A stretch of 8,185 nucleotides of DNA from Bacteroidales bacterium (GTDB taxonomy: Bacteria; Bacteroidota; Bacteroidia; Bacteroidales; Dysgonomonadaceae), in contig DUUR01000289.1 of assembly GCA_012841425.1 (NCBI GenBank), positions 1 through 8,185 of the forward strand. The letters are read 5' to 3'. The notes beneath the pieces are model-generated. The model was given only the letters and a program-made list of their open reading frames with translations. It ran no database searches and was not told where the DNA came from. Numbering within the stretch: the stretch's first letter is position 1; each line of letters begins with the position of its first letter. Shown here piece after piece: positions 1 through 6,501 of this stretch. A program made the position numbers and the translations under genes.

Positions 1-251
1 CCTCCAACTACAATTCTATGGTTAATAACAAAATTATGTTCGCTACATAGCTGTTGCCATAGTGATACAAATTCTTCTGGAAGTACAACTATTATTCGCG
101 TTTCTTTATTAAATAGATAGAAAGCATTAATTGTATGCATGAGCATAGGCTTGCCACCAAGAGGCAAAAACTGCTTTGGTAGCTCTCCACCTGCACGGTA
201 GCCTTTTCCGCCGGCAACAATTACTGCGCTATATTTTTTTTCGTTTATCAT
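1..251 (-). CDS. ispD: 2-C-methyl-D-erythritol 4-phosphate cytidylyltransferase IspD, 5' part only
   Basis: IspD transfers CMP from CTP to 2-C-methyl-D-erythritol 4-phosphate in the cytoplasmic MEP pathway to isoprenoid precursors. The frame opens with ATG at 251-249 and stays open to the left edge, giving 83 full codons of a protein usually about 220-240 residues long. The N-terminal nucleotide-binding signature is clear: AVIVAGGKGYRAGG (residues 9-22) followed by ELPKQFLPLGGKP (23-35) and MHTI (38-41). R19 and K26 match the loop Arg and the PKQ Lys known to contact CTP in the family. The visible part ends at IVVGG, where IspD proteins commonly have a GG motif. The loop has Ala at position 20, where Met is usual (RMG). 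It is the last visible gene of the minus-strand run, starting 15 nt after xseB. Other sugar-phosphate nucleotidyltransferases share the fold, but PKQFLPLGGKP is typical of IspD. The C-terminal catalytic residues lie outside the window. Confidence 0.92.
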   Translation of the reverse strand, partial: MINEKKYSAVIVAGGKGYRAGGELPKQFLPLGGKPMLMHTINAFYLFNKETRIIVVLPEEFVSLWQQLCSEHNFVINHRIVVG

Positions 252-266
252 AAATTAAAAACAAAA

Positions 267-473
267 CTACTCAATATCATCTAATATCTTCTGCAGCTCT
301 TTGTCGGTCTTGGTTAGTTTTTGTTTACAAAATGATATTAGCTCCGAAGCTCTTTTTACACTACTTGTTAGAGCATCAATATCTAGCTTGCCCGATTCTA
401 TGGCTGTAACTATCTGCTCGAGCTCATTTTTTGCTTGAGTATAGTTCATCTTTTTTATATCTATTTCTTCCAT
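267..473 (-). CDS. xseB: Exodeoxyribonuclease VII small subunit XseB
   Basis: This is the small subunit of exonuclease VII, which degrades single-stranded DNA from both ends into oligonucleotides. Several XseB chains bind the coiled-coil region of each XseA. The 68-residue length fits the family (about 60-85). The signature NELEQIVTAIESGKLDID (residues 16-33) is followed by a second amphipathic helix containing SELISFCKQKLTKTDKEL (43-60), the expected two-helix hairpin. The start at 473 gives a short charged leader, MEEIDIKK, before MNYTQAKNELEQIV. The internal Met9 is an alternative start, but leaders of this kind are common in the phylum. The gene lies 44 nt after xseA and 15 nt before ispD, in the usual xseA-xseB order. 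Identification is secure because its partner is adjacent. Confidence 0.93.
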   Translation of the reverse strand: MEEIDIKKMNYTQAKNELEQIVTAIESGKLDIDALTSSVKRASELISFCKQKLTKTDKELQKILDDIE

Positions 474-517
474 AATAACAACATTTCTAATAAAACTTAG
501 ACTAATAATAATTGACT

Positions 518-1759
518 CTACAGCTTAGTTATTTCAGACTCGGACGAACCATCTTTAAATCTGGTTTCAATTTTGTCACCAACTTTTAAATCATCAACTG
601 AAGTAACAAAAGCCCCACCCTTCAACGTAAGTGTATATCCACGCTTTAGGATATTATCGGGAGAAACCATGTTTATATACTGTTCTCTGTTTTCGAGATG
701 ATGATAGTGACTCTGCAACGATTGCTTAATCTGATGCTTCATGGTAGAGCTGTATTTATCCACAGTTGCAAATTCTCTTTGCAACAACATCTTAGCACCA
801 TGCACAACCTCTTTTGAAGCAAGCAGTAAATCGTTCTTCTCTTTTAATATTACACTTTCGCTAACTGATATAATACGGTCCTGCAAATCGATTAATTCCG
901 TTGCAGTGACACTCATATGCTCTATAATAAATTCAGCAACTGCAGTAGGTGTTTTGGCACGGGTATGAGATACTATATCTGTTACTGTAACATCTCGCTC
1001 GTGACCGATGCCACTAATTACGGGCAAAGGAAACTGAGCAATATTATTTGCAAGAAGGTATGAGTCGAAGCAGTTTAAATCGGCAGACGCACCCCCACCC
1101 CTTATAATTGCTACCGCATCAAAATGCTCACTATTCACAAATATCCTTTCAAGTGCAGCAATTATCGATGCCTCGCTCCTATCCCCTTGCATTATTGCGG
1201 GAAATAGTTTTGCATAAAACTTAAATCCTGATCGGTTTTTATTTAACTGATGCATAAAATCTTCATAACCCGCCGCTGTAGGAGAAGAAATAACTGCAAT
1301 ACGATTTGTTATCTCTGGTAAAATAAGCTCTTTGTTGAGTGTTAATACTCCTTCCTGCTCGAGACGATTTATAACAAGCTGACGATTTCTAGCAATCTCC
1401 CCAAGAGTGAACGTGGGGTCGATATCAACCACTGTGAGCGAATAACCATAGAGCTCGTGAAACTCTATAGAGACACGAACAAGTACATTTAAACCAGTTG
1501 TAAATTGCTGCCCCGTCTCTTTCTCGAAATATTGAGATAACATCTCATAAACATTAGACCATATAACACCTCTTGCTTTTGCAATTATTGAATCTGTAAT
1601 GGCGTTCTTCTCGATAAACTCAAGATAACAGTGACCGTTTCGGTTGCGCCTAACATCACTTGTCTCTGCACGCAACCAATATGTTTCGGGCAACGCTTGC
1701 TGTATTGCATCTCTTACACAACCGTTTAGTTCGGATAACGAAAGCGACTTATCTGCCAT
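518..1759 (-). CDS. xseA: Exodeoxyribonuclease VII large subunit XseA
   Basis: This is the catalytic subunit of exonuclease VII, a metal-dependent or metal-stimulated single-strand DNase of the cytoplasm with roles in repair and recombination. At 413 residues it is full length for the family (about 400-460). Residues 1-115 form the N-terminal OB-fold DNA-binding domain (LSLSELNG, YWLRAETSDVRRNRNGHCYLEF, ARGVIW). The catalytic domain begins near TLGEIARNRQLVINRL (118-133) and shows ISSPTAAGYEDF (157-168), IIRGGGASADL (218-228) and GIGHERDVTVTD (250-261). His253 and Asp256 match conserved active-site positions. KTPTAVAEF (269-277) is a further family signature. Residues 280-360 form a long helical region suited to binding XseB, and the C-terminus has the hallmark SPDNILKRGYTL (366-377). 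It starts 14 nt after the protease gene stop and ends in TAG. Confidence 0.97.
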   Translation of the reverse strand: MADKSLSLSELNGCVRDAIQQALPETYWLRAETSDVRRNRNGHCYLEFIEKNAITDSIIAKARGVIWSNVYEMLSQYFEKETGQQFTTGLNVLVRVSIEFHELYGYSLTVVDIDPTFTLGEIARNRQLVINRLEQEGVLTLNKELILPEITNRIAVISSPTAAGYEDFMHQLNKNRSGFKFYAKLFPAIMQGDRSEASIIAALERIFVNSEHFDAVAIIRGGGASADLNCFDSYLLANNIAQFPLPVISGIGHERDVTVTDIVSHTRAKTPTAVAEFIIEHMSVTATELIDLQDRIISVSESVILKEKNDLLLASKEVVHGAKMLLQREFATVDKYSSTMKHQIKQSLQSHYHHLENREQYINMVSPDNILKRGYTLTLKGGAFVTSVDDLKVGDKIETRFKDGSSESEITKL

Positions 1760-1773
1760 TGATAGTTTATAAA

Positions 1774-3213
1774 CTAGTTATTTAAATCTTCCTCAAGAAC
1801 AACTGTCTTCTGTACTTCAGTTAATGCCTTTTTAAAGTCGGGTACCCCATACCCATAAACAGAATCGGGATTTGAGTACCTATCGGCGCTTTGTATGACT
1901 ATATCTATCAACTGAGAACGATCCAATTCTGGATTAACCGACCACAGCGAGGCTATTAAACCCGTAAGAAAGGGTGAAGCCAAGGAAGTTCCATTTGTTC
2001 TTCCTATTGTACCATCTTCGCCAATAGTAATAGTCTGCTTTCCTACCGACACCAAATCTGGTTTTATTCTGCCATCTGCCATTGCTCCGTGCGAACTAAA
2101 CGAAGCTATTGTGCTATCAGTTCCAACAGCACCCACAGCAATTACATTTTTTGCATCGCCAGGCGGAGTAGATTTTTGCCACTGTTTATTTCCTTCGTTG
2201 CCTCCACTTACAATAATAATCATTCCTTTGTCGTAGGCCAAATCTGCGGCACGAGACATTAGCGAGGTTTCACCATTTAAATCATCGTGAGAATAATTCA
2301 ATCCTTTATCGTCGAAGTCATTATACCCTAGTGAGGTATTTACTATATCCAACCCAATGCTATCGGCATACTCAATTGCACGCACCCAGTAATCCTCCTC
2401 TACAGGAAACTCACTTCTTACATCTTCAGAGCGTAGTAAATAATATGAGGCATCTGGGGCAGAGCCAATCATCAACCCAGGAATATCTACGGCCATTGTA
2501 GACAGCACCTTTGTGCCATGACTACTTGCAGAAAACATGTCTCCTTCGGGCACAAAATTTGAATAACCTAAGAGTTTGGTTGTGCTAAATGCTGGTATAA
2601 CATCAAAGTTGGTGAATCCGGCATCTATAACACCTATATCAATTCCTTTTCCTCTGTAACCAGAGTTTAGTAGACATGTGGCATTATGTAGCTTGAACTG
2701 GCTGTAGCTGTATCCATAAACAGTATCAGTTGGGTAATCTTTGAGGGTAATACTTTGATTAATACGTGGTCGCAACAATTTTTTATAGTTGCCAATATTT
2801 CCCCTCCATACATATTGAACTGAATCGACAAAGCTTAGTGATGATATATCATTAATTTTTAAGCTATCGCTAACTCTAACAACAATGGTATTGAACCATT
2901 TGCTATGCGACACAACTTTACTACCAGCTTTCTCCAAAAGCTTAAAATAGTCTTTAGGTATTGGTAAATCTCTTTCGTCTATCTCAACGTTTTGAATCTT
3001 TTTTCTTTCTATAGACTTTTGGGATAGAAAACGTGAAGGATCAGCCAATGTATACTCATTGCATCCTTTATCTTTTAGATATATCCTGAATTTATAAAAT
3101 TGACTGTTGGGTATAGACTGCTGTTGTTGAGAAATGCCAAAAAGAGATTCAGAGTTTCCAATAATAAAAAAGAGCGTGGCAATGAAATATATAAATGGAG
3201 AAAAGGGCTTCAT
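1774..3213 (-). CDS. Secreted subtilisin-like (S8) serine protease with N-terminal prodomain
   Basis: This is a predicted exported serine endopeptidase of 479 residues. Residues 1-26 form a signal peptide (MKPFSP, then a hydrophobic run) with no lipobox cysteine. Residues 38-135 resemble the prodomain of Bacteroidota S8 proteases (FLSQKSIERKK at 62-72, WFNTIVVRV at 106-114). The catalytic triad is complete: Asp197 in GVIDAGF, His232 in SSHGTKV and Ser410 in NGTSLASP. Asn339 in SGGNEG is the likely oxyanion-hole residue. The catalytic domain ends near YGYGVPDFKKAL (453-464), and the protein stops 15 residues later with an acidic tail. Many relatives carry a further C-terminal type IX secretion domain of about 70-100 residues; none is present here. 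Natural substrates are unknown. It starts 3 nt after the small membrane protein gene and lies 14 nt before xseA, so it is probably co-transcribed with both. Confidence 0.93.
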   Translation of the reverse strand: MKPFSPFIYFIATLFFIIGNSESLFGISQQQQSIPNSQFYKFRIYLKDKGCNEYTLADPSRFLSQKSIERKKIQNVEIDERDLPIPKDYFKLLEKAGSKVVSHSKWFNTIVVRVSDSLKINDISSLSFVDSVQYVWRGNIGNYKKLLRPRINQSITLKDYPTDTVYGYSYSQFKLHNATCLLNSGYRGKGIDIGVIDAGFTNFDVIPAFSTTKLLGYSNFVPEGDMFSASSHGTKVLSTMAVDIPGLMIGSAPDASYYLLRSEDVRSEFPVEEDYWVRAIEYADSIGLDIVNTSLGYNDFDDKGLNYSHDDLNGETSLMSRAADLAYDKGMIIIVSGGNEGNKQWQKSTPPGDAKNVIAVGAVGTDSTIASFSSHGAMADGRIKPDLVSVGKQTITIGEDGTIGRTNGTSLASPFLTGLIASLWSVNPELDRSQLIDIVIQSADRYSNPDSVYGYGVPDFKKALTEVQKTVVLEEDLNN

Positions 3214-3216
3214 TTA

Positions 3217-3432
3217 TTAGTTTCTGTTATTAAACTTATCTCTAAGCTTCTCCTTTCTTTTGTATACAAAATATATTACAACAATAAGAATTAAGCTTAC
3301 AGCGAGAATTATAGTGAACTCCTTCCAGTTACCCGATTCCTGGTATTTTGGCAATGCCATTACAACCATTATTGCAACATAAACTAATAATATCAGTGGA
3401 ATGAGTATATGTCTTTTGAATTTTCGTCTCAT
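3217..3432 (-). CDS. Small membrane protein with two predicted transmembrane helices, function unknown
   Basis: I do not recognise this 71-residue protein. It has a strongly basic N-terminus (MRRKFKRH), a hydrophobic helix at about residues 9-27, a short polar loop (PKYQESGNWKEF, 28-39), a second hydrophobic helix at about 40-57 and a basic tail (YKRKEKLRDKFNNRN). By the positive-inside rule both ends should be cytoplasmic and the loop periplasmic. Its ATG overlaps the TGA of the flavodoxin-fold gene in an ATGA arrangement (3429-3432), and the protease gene begins 3 nt after its stop. This tight packing, with a good membrane topology, supports a real gene rather than a chance frame. A role as membrane anchor or partner of the flavodoxin-like protein is an inference from the overlap only. 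Confidence 0.8.
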   Translation of the reverse strand: MRRKFKRHILIPLILLVYVAIMVVMALPKYQESGNWKEFTIILAVSLILIVVIYFVYKRKEKLRDKFNNRN

Positions 3433-3917
3433 TGTAAGTTAGACATTTTCTGTGCAAAAAGAGTGATCTTCTCTTTAGAGAGCTTTACTATTAAGTTTTC
3501 TTGTTCAATCATCTGCTTAGTAATCATTCTTTCTAAATAGTTTAAATTAAGCTCATCTATTTCTCCTCCAAAATAATCGCGTACAATTGCAATTTCATTT
3601 AAAGATGCAGGGTAAGCATCTTCAAGCTGCTTTAAAGCTTTTTCGCCTGAGTAAATGCAATTAATAAAAAGACCAATATTCTTTTGTATAAGTATTGATA
3701 TATTTGCTTCGCAAAACTTGGAAATAACATCCTGTATTTTACCAGAACGAATTGATCCTCCAATGATTATTGTATCATAAGCAGAAAGATCGGGGTTGAT
3801 CTCTCTGCTAGTTAAATTACATAAATCGACCTTACCATCCATCTGAATAAATAACTCCTTAGCACATTTCTCTACAGTGCCATGATCAGAAGCAAAAATG
3901 ATAAGTGAATTCTTCAT
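3429..3917 (-). CDS. Flavodoxin-domain protein (HemG/protoporphyrinogen oxidase-like)
   Basis: This 162-residue cytoplasmic protein has a flavodoxin-like fold and is expected to bind FMN. The N-terminal strand and phosphate loop read SLIIFASDHGTVEKCA (residues 4-19), and the second signature is YDTIIIGGSIRSGKIQ (47-62), close to the YDxVxIGxSIRYG segment of HemG, the menaquinone-dependent protoporphyrinogen oxidase. DYFGGEIDELNLNYLERMI (114-132) also matches this flavodoxin subfamily. HemG of E. coli is somewhat longer (181 residues), and no heme gene lies nearby, so a specific heme role is not supported. It could equally be a general electron-transfer or quinone-linked flavoprotein. It starts 5 nt after pepD and overlaps the small membrane protein gene by 4 nt, which suggests translational coupling. 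Confidence 0.85.
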   Translation of the reverse strand: MKNSLIIFASDHGTVEKCAKELFIQMDGKVDLCNLTSREINPDLSAYDTIIIGGSIRSGKIQDVISKFCEANISILIQKNIGLFINCIYSGEKALKQLEDAYPASLNEIAIVRDYFGGEIDELNLNYLERMITKQMIEQENLIVKLSKEKITLFAQKMSNLQ

Positions 3918-3922
3918 ATCCC

Positions 3923-5386
3923 TTATTTCAGATTCTCTAAAACTGATATTAGATAGTCATACGACTTTCCAACCGATTCTATTTCAACAGCTTCATCTGG
4001 AGAGTGAGCACCAGTAATAGTGGGTCCAAACGAAACTATATCTAGTTTCTGCTCAACATTAGACTGTATAATGCCGCATTCGAGTCCTGCATGTATCACC
4101 ATAACTTTGGGCTCTTCGTTATATTTATCGAGATATATTTTAGACATATGGTCTAGTAGCTCTGAATTAGCATTTGGTTGCCACCCTGGATAATCTCCAC
4201 CAAATTCTACTTTAGCACCTGCTATACTAAAAAGGCTTTCTACAGATGAGCATATCCAATCTTTACGACTTTCGGACGAGCTGCGTATTAAAAGCTTTAT
4301 TTCTATATTCTGCTCTGTTGATTTTACTAGTGCTAGGTTTAGTGAACTTTCAACTACACCTGGGAAGTCGGCCAAATAACTTATAACACCATTGGAGCAC
4401 GCTTCAACTGCATTTATCAGATCATCCTGAACCTCCACTGGTAAGAGTGATTTTGGCATATCAACACGCTCGGCTTTGAATGAAATAGCATCTTCTATTC
4501 CTAAAAAATCGTCTCGGAATAGCTGTTCGTATTCATCAACTAAATCTATGAGATCTTCAGACAGCTGTTCGGGTATTGTAAGAACTACAAACGATTCGCG
4601 AGGTATAGCATTTCTAAGCGACCCACCATCTACACTTGCTATTCTTGCCTCGTAGTTGCTTACAACCTCTTTAAGAAAACGGTTCATAAGCTTATTGGCA
4701 TTGGCGTGTCCTAAATGGATTTGTACACCGGAGTGGCCTCCTTTTAGTCCTTTTAGTGAAATTTTGTATGCTATGTCTCCTTCGTCAATTACATTATCTG
4801 GTTTAAATTCGAATGTAATATTTGCATCTCTACCGCCTGCACAACCAATACAAAGCTCACCATCTTCTTCTGTATCGAGGTTAATCAACTTACTACCCGA
4901 AAGAAATCCTTTTTCAAGACCATTTGCTCCGTCCATCCCAACTTCTTCATCGATGGTAAAAAGAGCTTCAATTGCAGGGTGCTCAAGACTATTGTCTGCA
5001 AGAACAGCCATCATCATTGCACAACCTATGCCATTATCTGCCCCAAGGGTAGTGGAGCGTGCTTTTACCATATCTCCATCGATATATGTTTTAATAGCAT
5101 CTTTAGTGAAATCATGAACAACATCTGAGTTCTTTTGAGGTACCATATCTAGGTGAGACTGCAATATAACAGTTTTGGCAGTTTCATACTCTTTTGTTGC
5201 AGGCTTTTTTATTAACACATTACCTACCTTATCTTGTATAGTTTCAAGGTTTAAAGATTTTCCGAAATCTATTACATATTTAGTAACCTCTTCCATTTGC
5301 CCAGTGGGACGAGGAATTTTAGTTAGCTCATAAAAATATTTCCAAACATTCTCGGGGGTTAAACTTAGTATTTCTGAAGTAGACAT
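3923..5386 (-). CDS. pepD: Aminoacyl-histidine dipeptidase PepD (M20 family, cytosol non-specific dipeptidase)
   Basis: PepD is a cytoplasmic dinuclear zinc peptidase that splits dipeptides, including Xaa-His dipeptides such as carnosine. The 487-residue length matches the family (about 480-490). Metal and catalytic motifs are intact: SHLDMVPQ (His78, with catalytic Asp80), GADNGIG (bridging Asp117), DEEVGMDGA (general base Glu147 with metal ligand Glu148), NLDTEE (Asp171) and GAHSPDE (His461). The lid/dimerisation domain is marked by LKGGHSGVQIHLGHANANKL (His218 in GGHSG). HAGLECGII (432-440) is a further PepD signature. The N-terminal LTPENVWKYFYELTKIPRPTG is typical of the family. The gene begins 26 nt after the flippase-like gene and ends 5 nt before the flavodoxin-fold gene. 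No signal peptide is visible. Confidence 0.96.
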   Translation of the reverse strand: MSTSEILSLTPENVWKYFYELTKIPRPTGQMEEVTKYVIDFGKSLNLETIQDKVGNVLIKKPATKEYETAKTVILQSHLDMVPQKNSDVVHDFTKDAIKTYIDGDMVKARSTTLGADNGIGCAMMMAVLADNSLEHPAIEALFTIDEEVGMDGANGLEKGFLSGSKLINLDTEEDGELCIGCAGGRDANITFEFKPDNVIDEGDIAYKISLKGLKGGHSGVQIHLGHANANKLMNRFLKEVVSNYEARIASVDGGSLRNAIPRESFVVLTIPEQLSEDLIDLVDEYEQLFRDDFLGIEDAISFKAERVDMPKSLLPVEVQDDLINAVEACSNGVISYLADFPGVVESSLNLALVKSTEQNIEIKLLIRSSSESRKDWICSSVESLFSIAGAKVEFGGDYPGWQPNANSELLDHMSKIYLDKYNEEPKVMVIHAGLECGIIQSNVEQKLDIVSFGPTITGAHSPDEAVEIESVGKSYDYLISVLENLK

Positions 5387-5412
5387 AGAATTATTTAATT
5401 TATATATATTGT

Positions 5413-6381
5413 TTAATTTCGTCGCTTAACAAATGGTATTGCTAATACACCATAAAGTCCATATAAGATTTGCCAAATAGATTGAATTGCGAAAACGGCT
5501 CCGGCAAAAGCAAGTGCCTGATTTTCTGCCACGCCAAGAATAACCAAAGAAGAGGTTACCACGAAATGCCAGGGACCTATTCCTCCTTGCACGGGAATCG
5601 AAATACCGATGTTTGTCATCGCAAAAACAATTAGTCCCGCAAGGGGTCCAAGGTCTTTTGTGAAGTCAAACGCAAAAAAGCAAATGTAAAAATACAAATA
5701 AAAACATAACCAAAGCAGTATAGTATAAATTATTATTTGTTTTTTCTCTTTCATCCTAGATATAAGTTTCAAGTCGTACTTAACAGTATTAAGAAGTCTA
5801 ATCAATTTTAGCATAAAAGTGGTTCTCTTAAAAACTGTAAACATGAGTACACCTACAATAAGAATTGCAGCTACACCAATGTATAACCATACAGAACTTA
5901 AAAGATTTGAGACACTTTCTGAAAATTGAGGATGATCGTTAATGTACGAAATGAAGAACTCTACATAAAGCACTATACTTATAAATATTATAGACAAGCC
6001 TGCCACTATATCTACGGCCTTGTCTATAATGAATGTTTCAAATGTTTTAGAGAGGGGTATTTTATCATATTTGCTAACAACACCAACCCTCCATAAATCT
6101 CCCGCACGGGGAAGTACAAAGTTTACGGCATAATTGCCCAAGGTTGCATATACTAGGCTAGTTCTGGGAGGATGATATCCGAGTGAATTTACAAACAACT
6201 CCCACCGTAAGCCTCTAATAATATTTCCTATTAACCCAAATATTAAAGAAGCGCCTATTATGACGAAGTTAGCGGATTTGGCAATTTCCCACAATTCGCT
6301 AAGATCAGTGTTACGATACATTGCCCAAATAATTAATAATCCGAGCAATAAAGAAAGTAGTGTTTTTAGTACATTCTTCAC
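5413..6381 (-). CDS. Flippase-like integral membrane protein (UPF0104 / lysylphosphatidylglycerol synthase TM-region family)
   Basis: This is a polytopic inner-membrane protein of 322 residues related to the flippase-like membrane domain of MprF and to YbhN. Family motifs are visible: RGLRW (56-60), LPRAGDLWRV (90-99) in the segment where the family has a P-x-R/K-x-G-E/D pattern, FIIDKAVDI (117-125) and IPVQGGIGPWH (262-272). Hydrophobic segments lie near residues 5-20, 38-54, 122-147, 164-183, 216-238, 247-265 and 288-316. No cytoplasmic lysyl-transferase domain is attached, so this is not a full MprF, and the lipid handled is unknown. The start codon is GTG (complement of 6381-6379), encoding MKNVLKTLL. 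No in-frame ATG near the N-terminus keeps the first helix. It is the first gene of the minus-strand run and faces rsmA divergently. Confidence 0.88.
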   Translation of the reverse strand: MKNVLKTLLSLLLGLLIIWAMYRNTDLSELWEIAKSANFVIIGASLIFGLIGNIIRGLRWELFVNSLGYHPPRTSLVYATLGNYAVNFVLPRAGDLWRVGVVSKYDKIPLSKTFETFIIDKAVDIVAGLSIIFISIVLYVEFFISYINDHPQFSESVSNLLSSVWLYIGVAAILIVGVLMFTVFKRTTFMLKLIRLLNTVKYDLKLISRMKEKKQIIIYTILLWLCFYLYFYICFFAFDFTKDLGPLAGLIVFAMTNIGISIPVQGGIGPWHFVVTSSLVILGVAENQALAFAGAVFAIQSIWQILYGLYGVLAIPFVKRRN

Positions 6382-6414
6382 TTTAGTTCTATATAACTTA
6401 TAGCTTTACATAAG

Positions 6415-6446
6415 CAAATAACCGGAACTCTATGACCGGTTATTTG
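6415..6446. repeat. Perfect 11-bp inverted repeat between divergent genes
   Basis: CAAATAACCGG (6415-6425) and CCGGTTATTTG (6436-6446) are exact reverse complements, separated by a 10-nt spacer (AACTCTATGA). The structure is seen directly. No T-run follows on either strand, so it is not a classic intrinsic terminator. It could be a regulator-binding palindrome, or a stem-loop in the leader of the minus-strand operon. Its right arm lies where the -33 region of the candidate rsmA promoter would fall. Confidence 0.85.
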
Positions 6447-6457
6447 TAATTAAATAT

Positions 6458-6465
6458 TACCTTTG
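6458..6465 (+). promoter_or_regulatory. Candidate Bacteroidota -7 promoter element for rsmA-corA
   Basis: TACCTTTG matches the Bacteroidota sigma-ABfr -7 consensus TAnnTTTG exactly. It implies a transcript start near 6470-6473 and a leader of about 30 nt before the rsmA ATG. The expected -33 TTG at about 19-21 nt spacing is not clear: the nearest upstream TTTG (6443-6446) is only 11 nt away. The call therefore rests on the -7 match and its position. Confidence 0.45.
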
Positions 6466-6471
6466 CGACAG

Positions 6472-6501
6472 TAAAGATATGGAATAATCGGCATATAGCA
6501 A
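6472..6501 (-). promoter_or_regulatory. Weak candidate promoter for the minus-strand operon
   Basis: Read on the minus strand, TTG (6501-6499) is followed after 19 nt by TATCTTTA (6479-6472), which fits TAnnTTTG except for the last base. If real, transcription would start near 6467-6465, giving a leader of about 85 nt that contains the inverted repeat at 6415-6446. The match is imperfect, and chance is quite possible in AT-rich DNA. Confidence 0.2.

Larger units (their letters stand above)
1..6381 (-). other. Probable eight-gene operon
   Basis: All eight minus-strand genes are collinear. Gaps from first to last are 26 nt, 5 nt, a 4-nt overlap, 3 nt, 14 nt, 44 nt and 15 nt. I see no hairpin followed by a T-run in any gap, so read-through from the divergent region at 6382-6500 to ispD is likely. 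Internal promoters cannot be excluded. The functions are mixed (membrane lipid, peptide breakdown, redox, exported protease, DNA repair, isoprenoid), so shared transcription does not imply a shared pathway. Confidence 0.65.

Noticed and set aside
3429..3917. Naming the flavodoxin-fold gene hemG
   Set aside because: The motifs fit the HemG-like subfamily, but the protein is shorter and no heme-biosynthesis gene is in the window. The specific enzymatic role is not supported.
4656..5117. 153-codon plus-strand open frame inside pepD
   Set aside because: It is antisense to well-conserved PepD catalytic motifs, and its Ser/Pro-rich translation is typical of a shadow frame.
5681..5688. Minus-strand match to TAnnTTTG (TACATTTG) inside the flippase-like gene, as a possible internal promoter for pepD
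   Set aside because: The motif is short and frequent in AT-rich DNA, it lies about 300 nt inside a conserved coding region, and no -33 element was recognised. A similar chance match sits at 29-36 within ispD.
6479..6487. Two-codon upstream frame ATG-GAA-TAA in the rsmA leader
   Set aside because: Such minimal frames are common by chance in AT-rich leaders. There is no ribosome-binding site and no attenuator structure around it.
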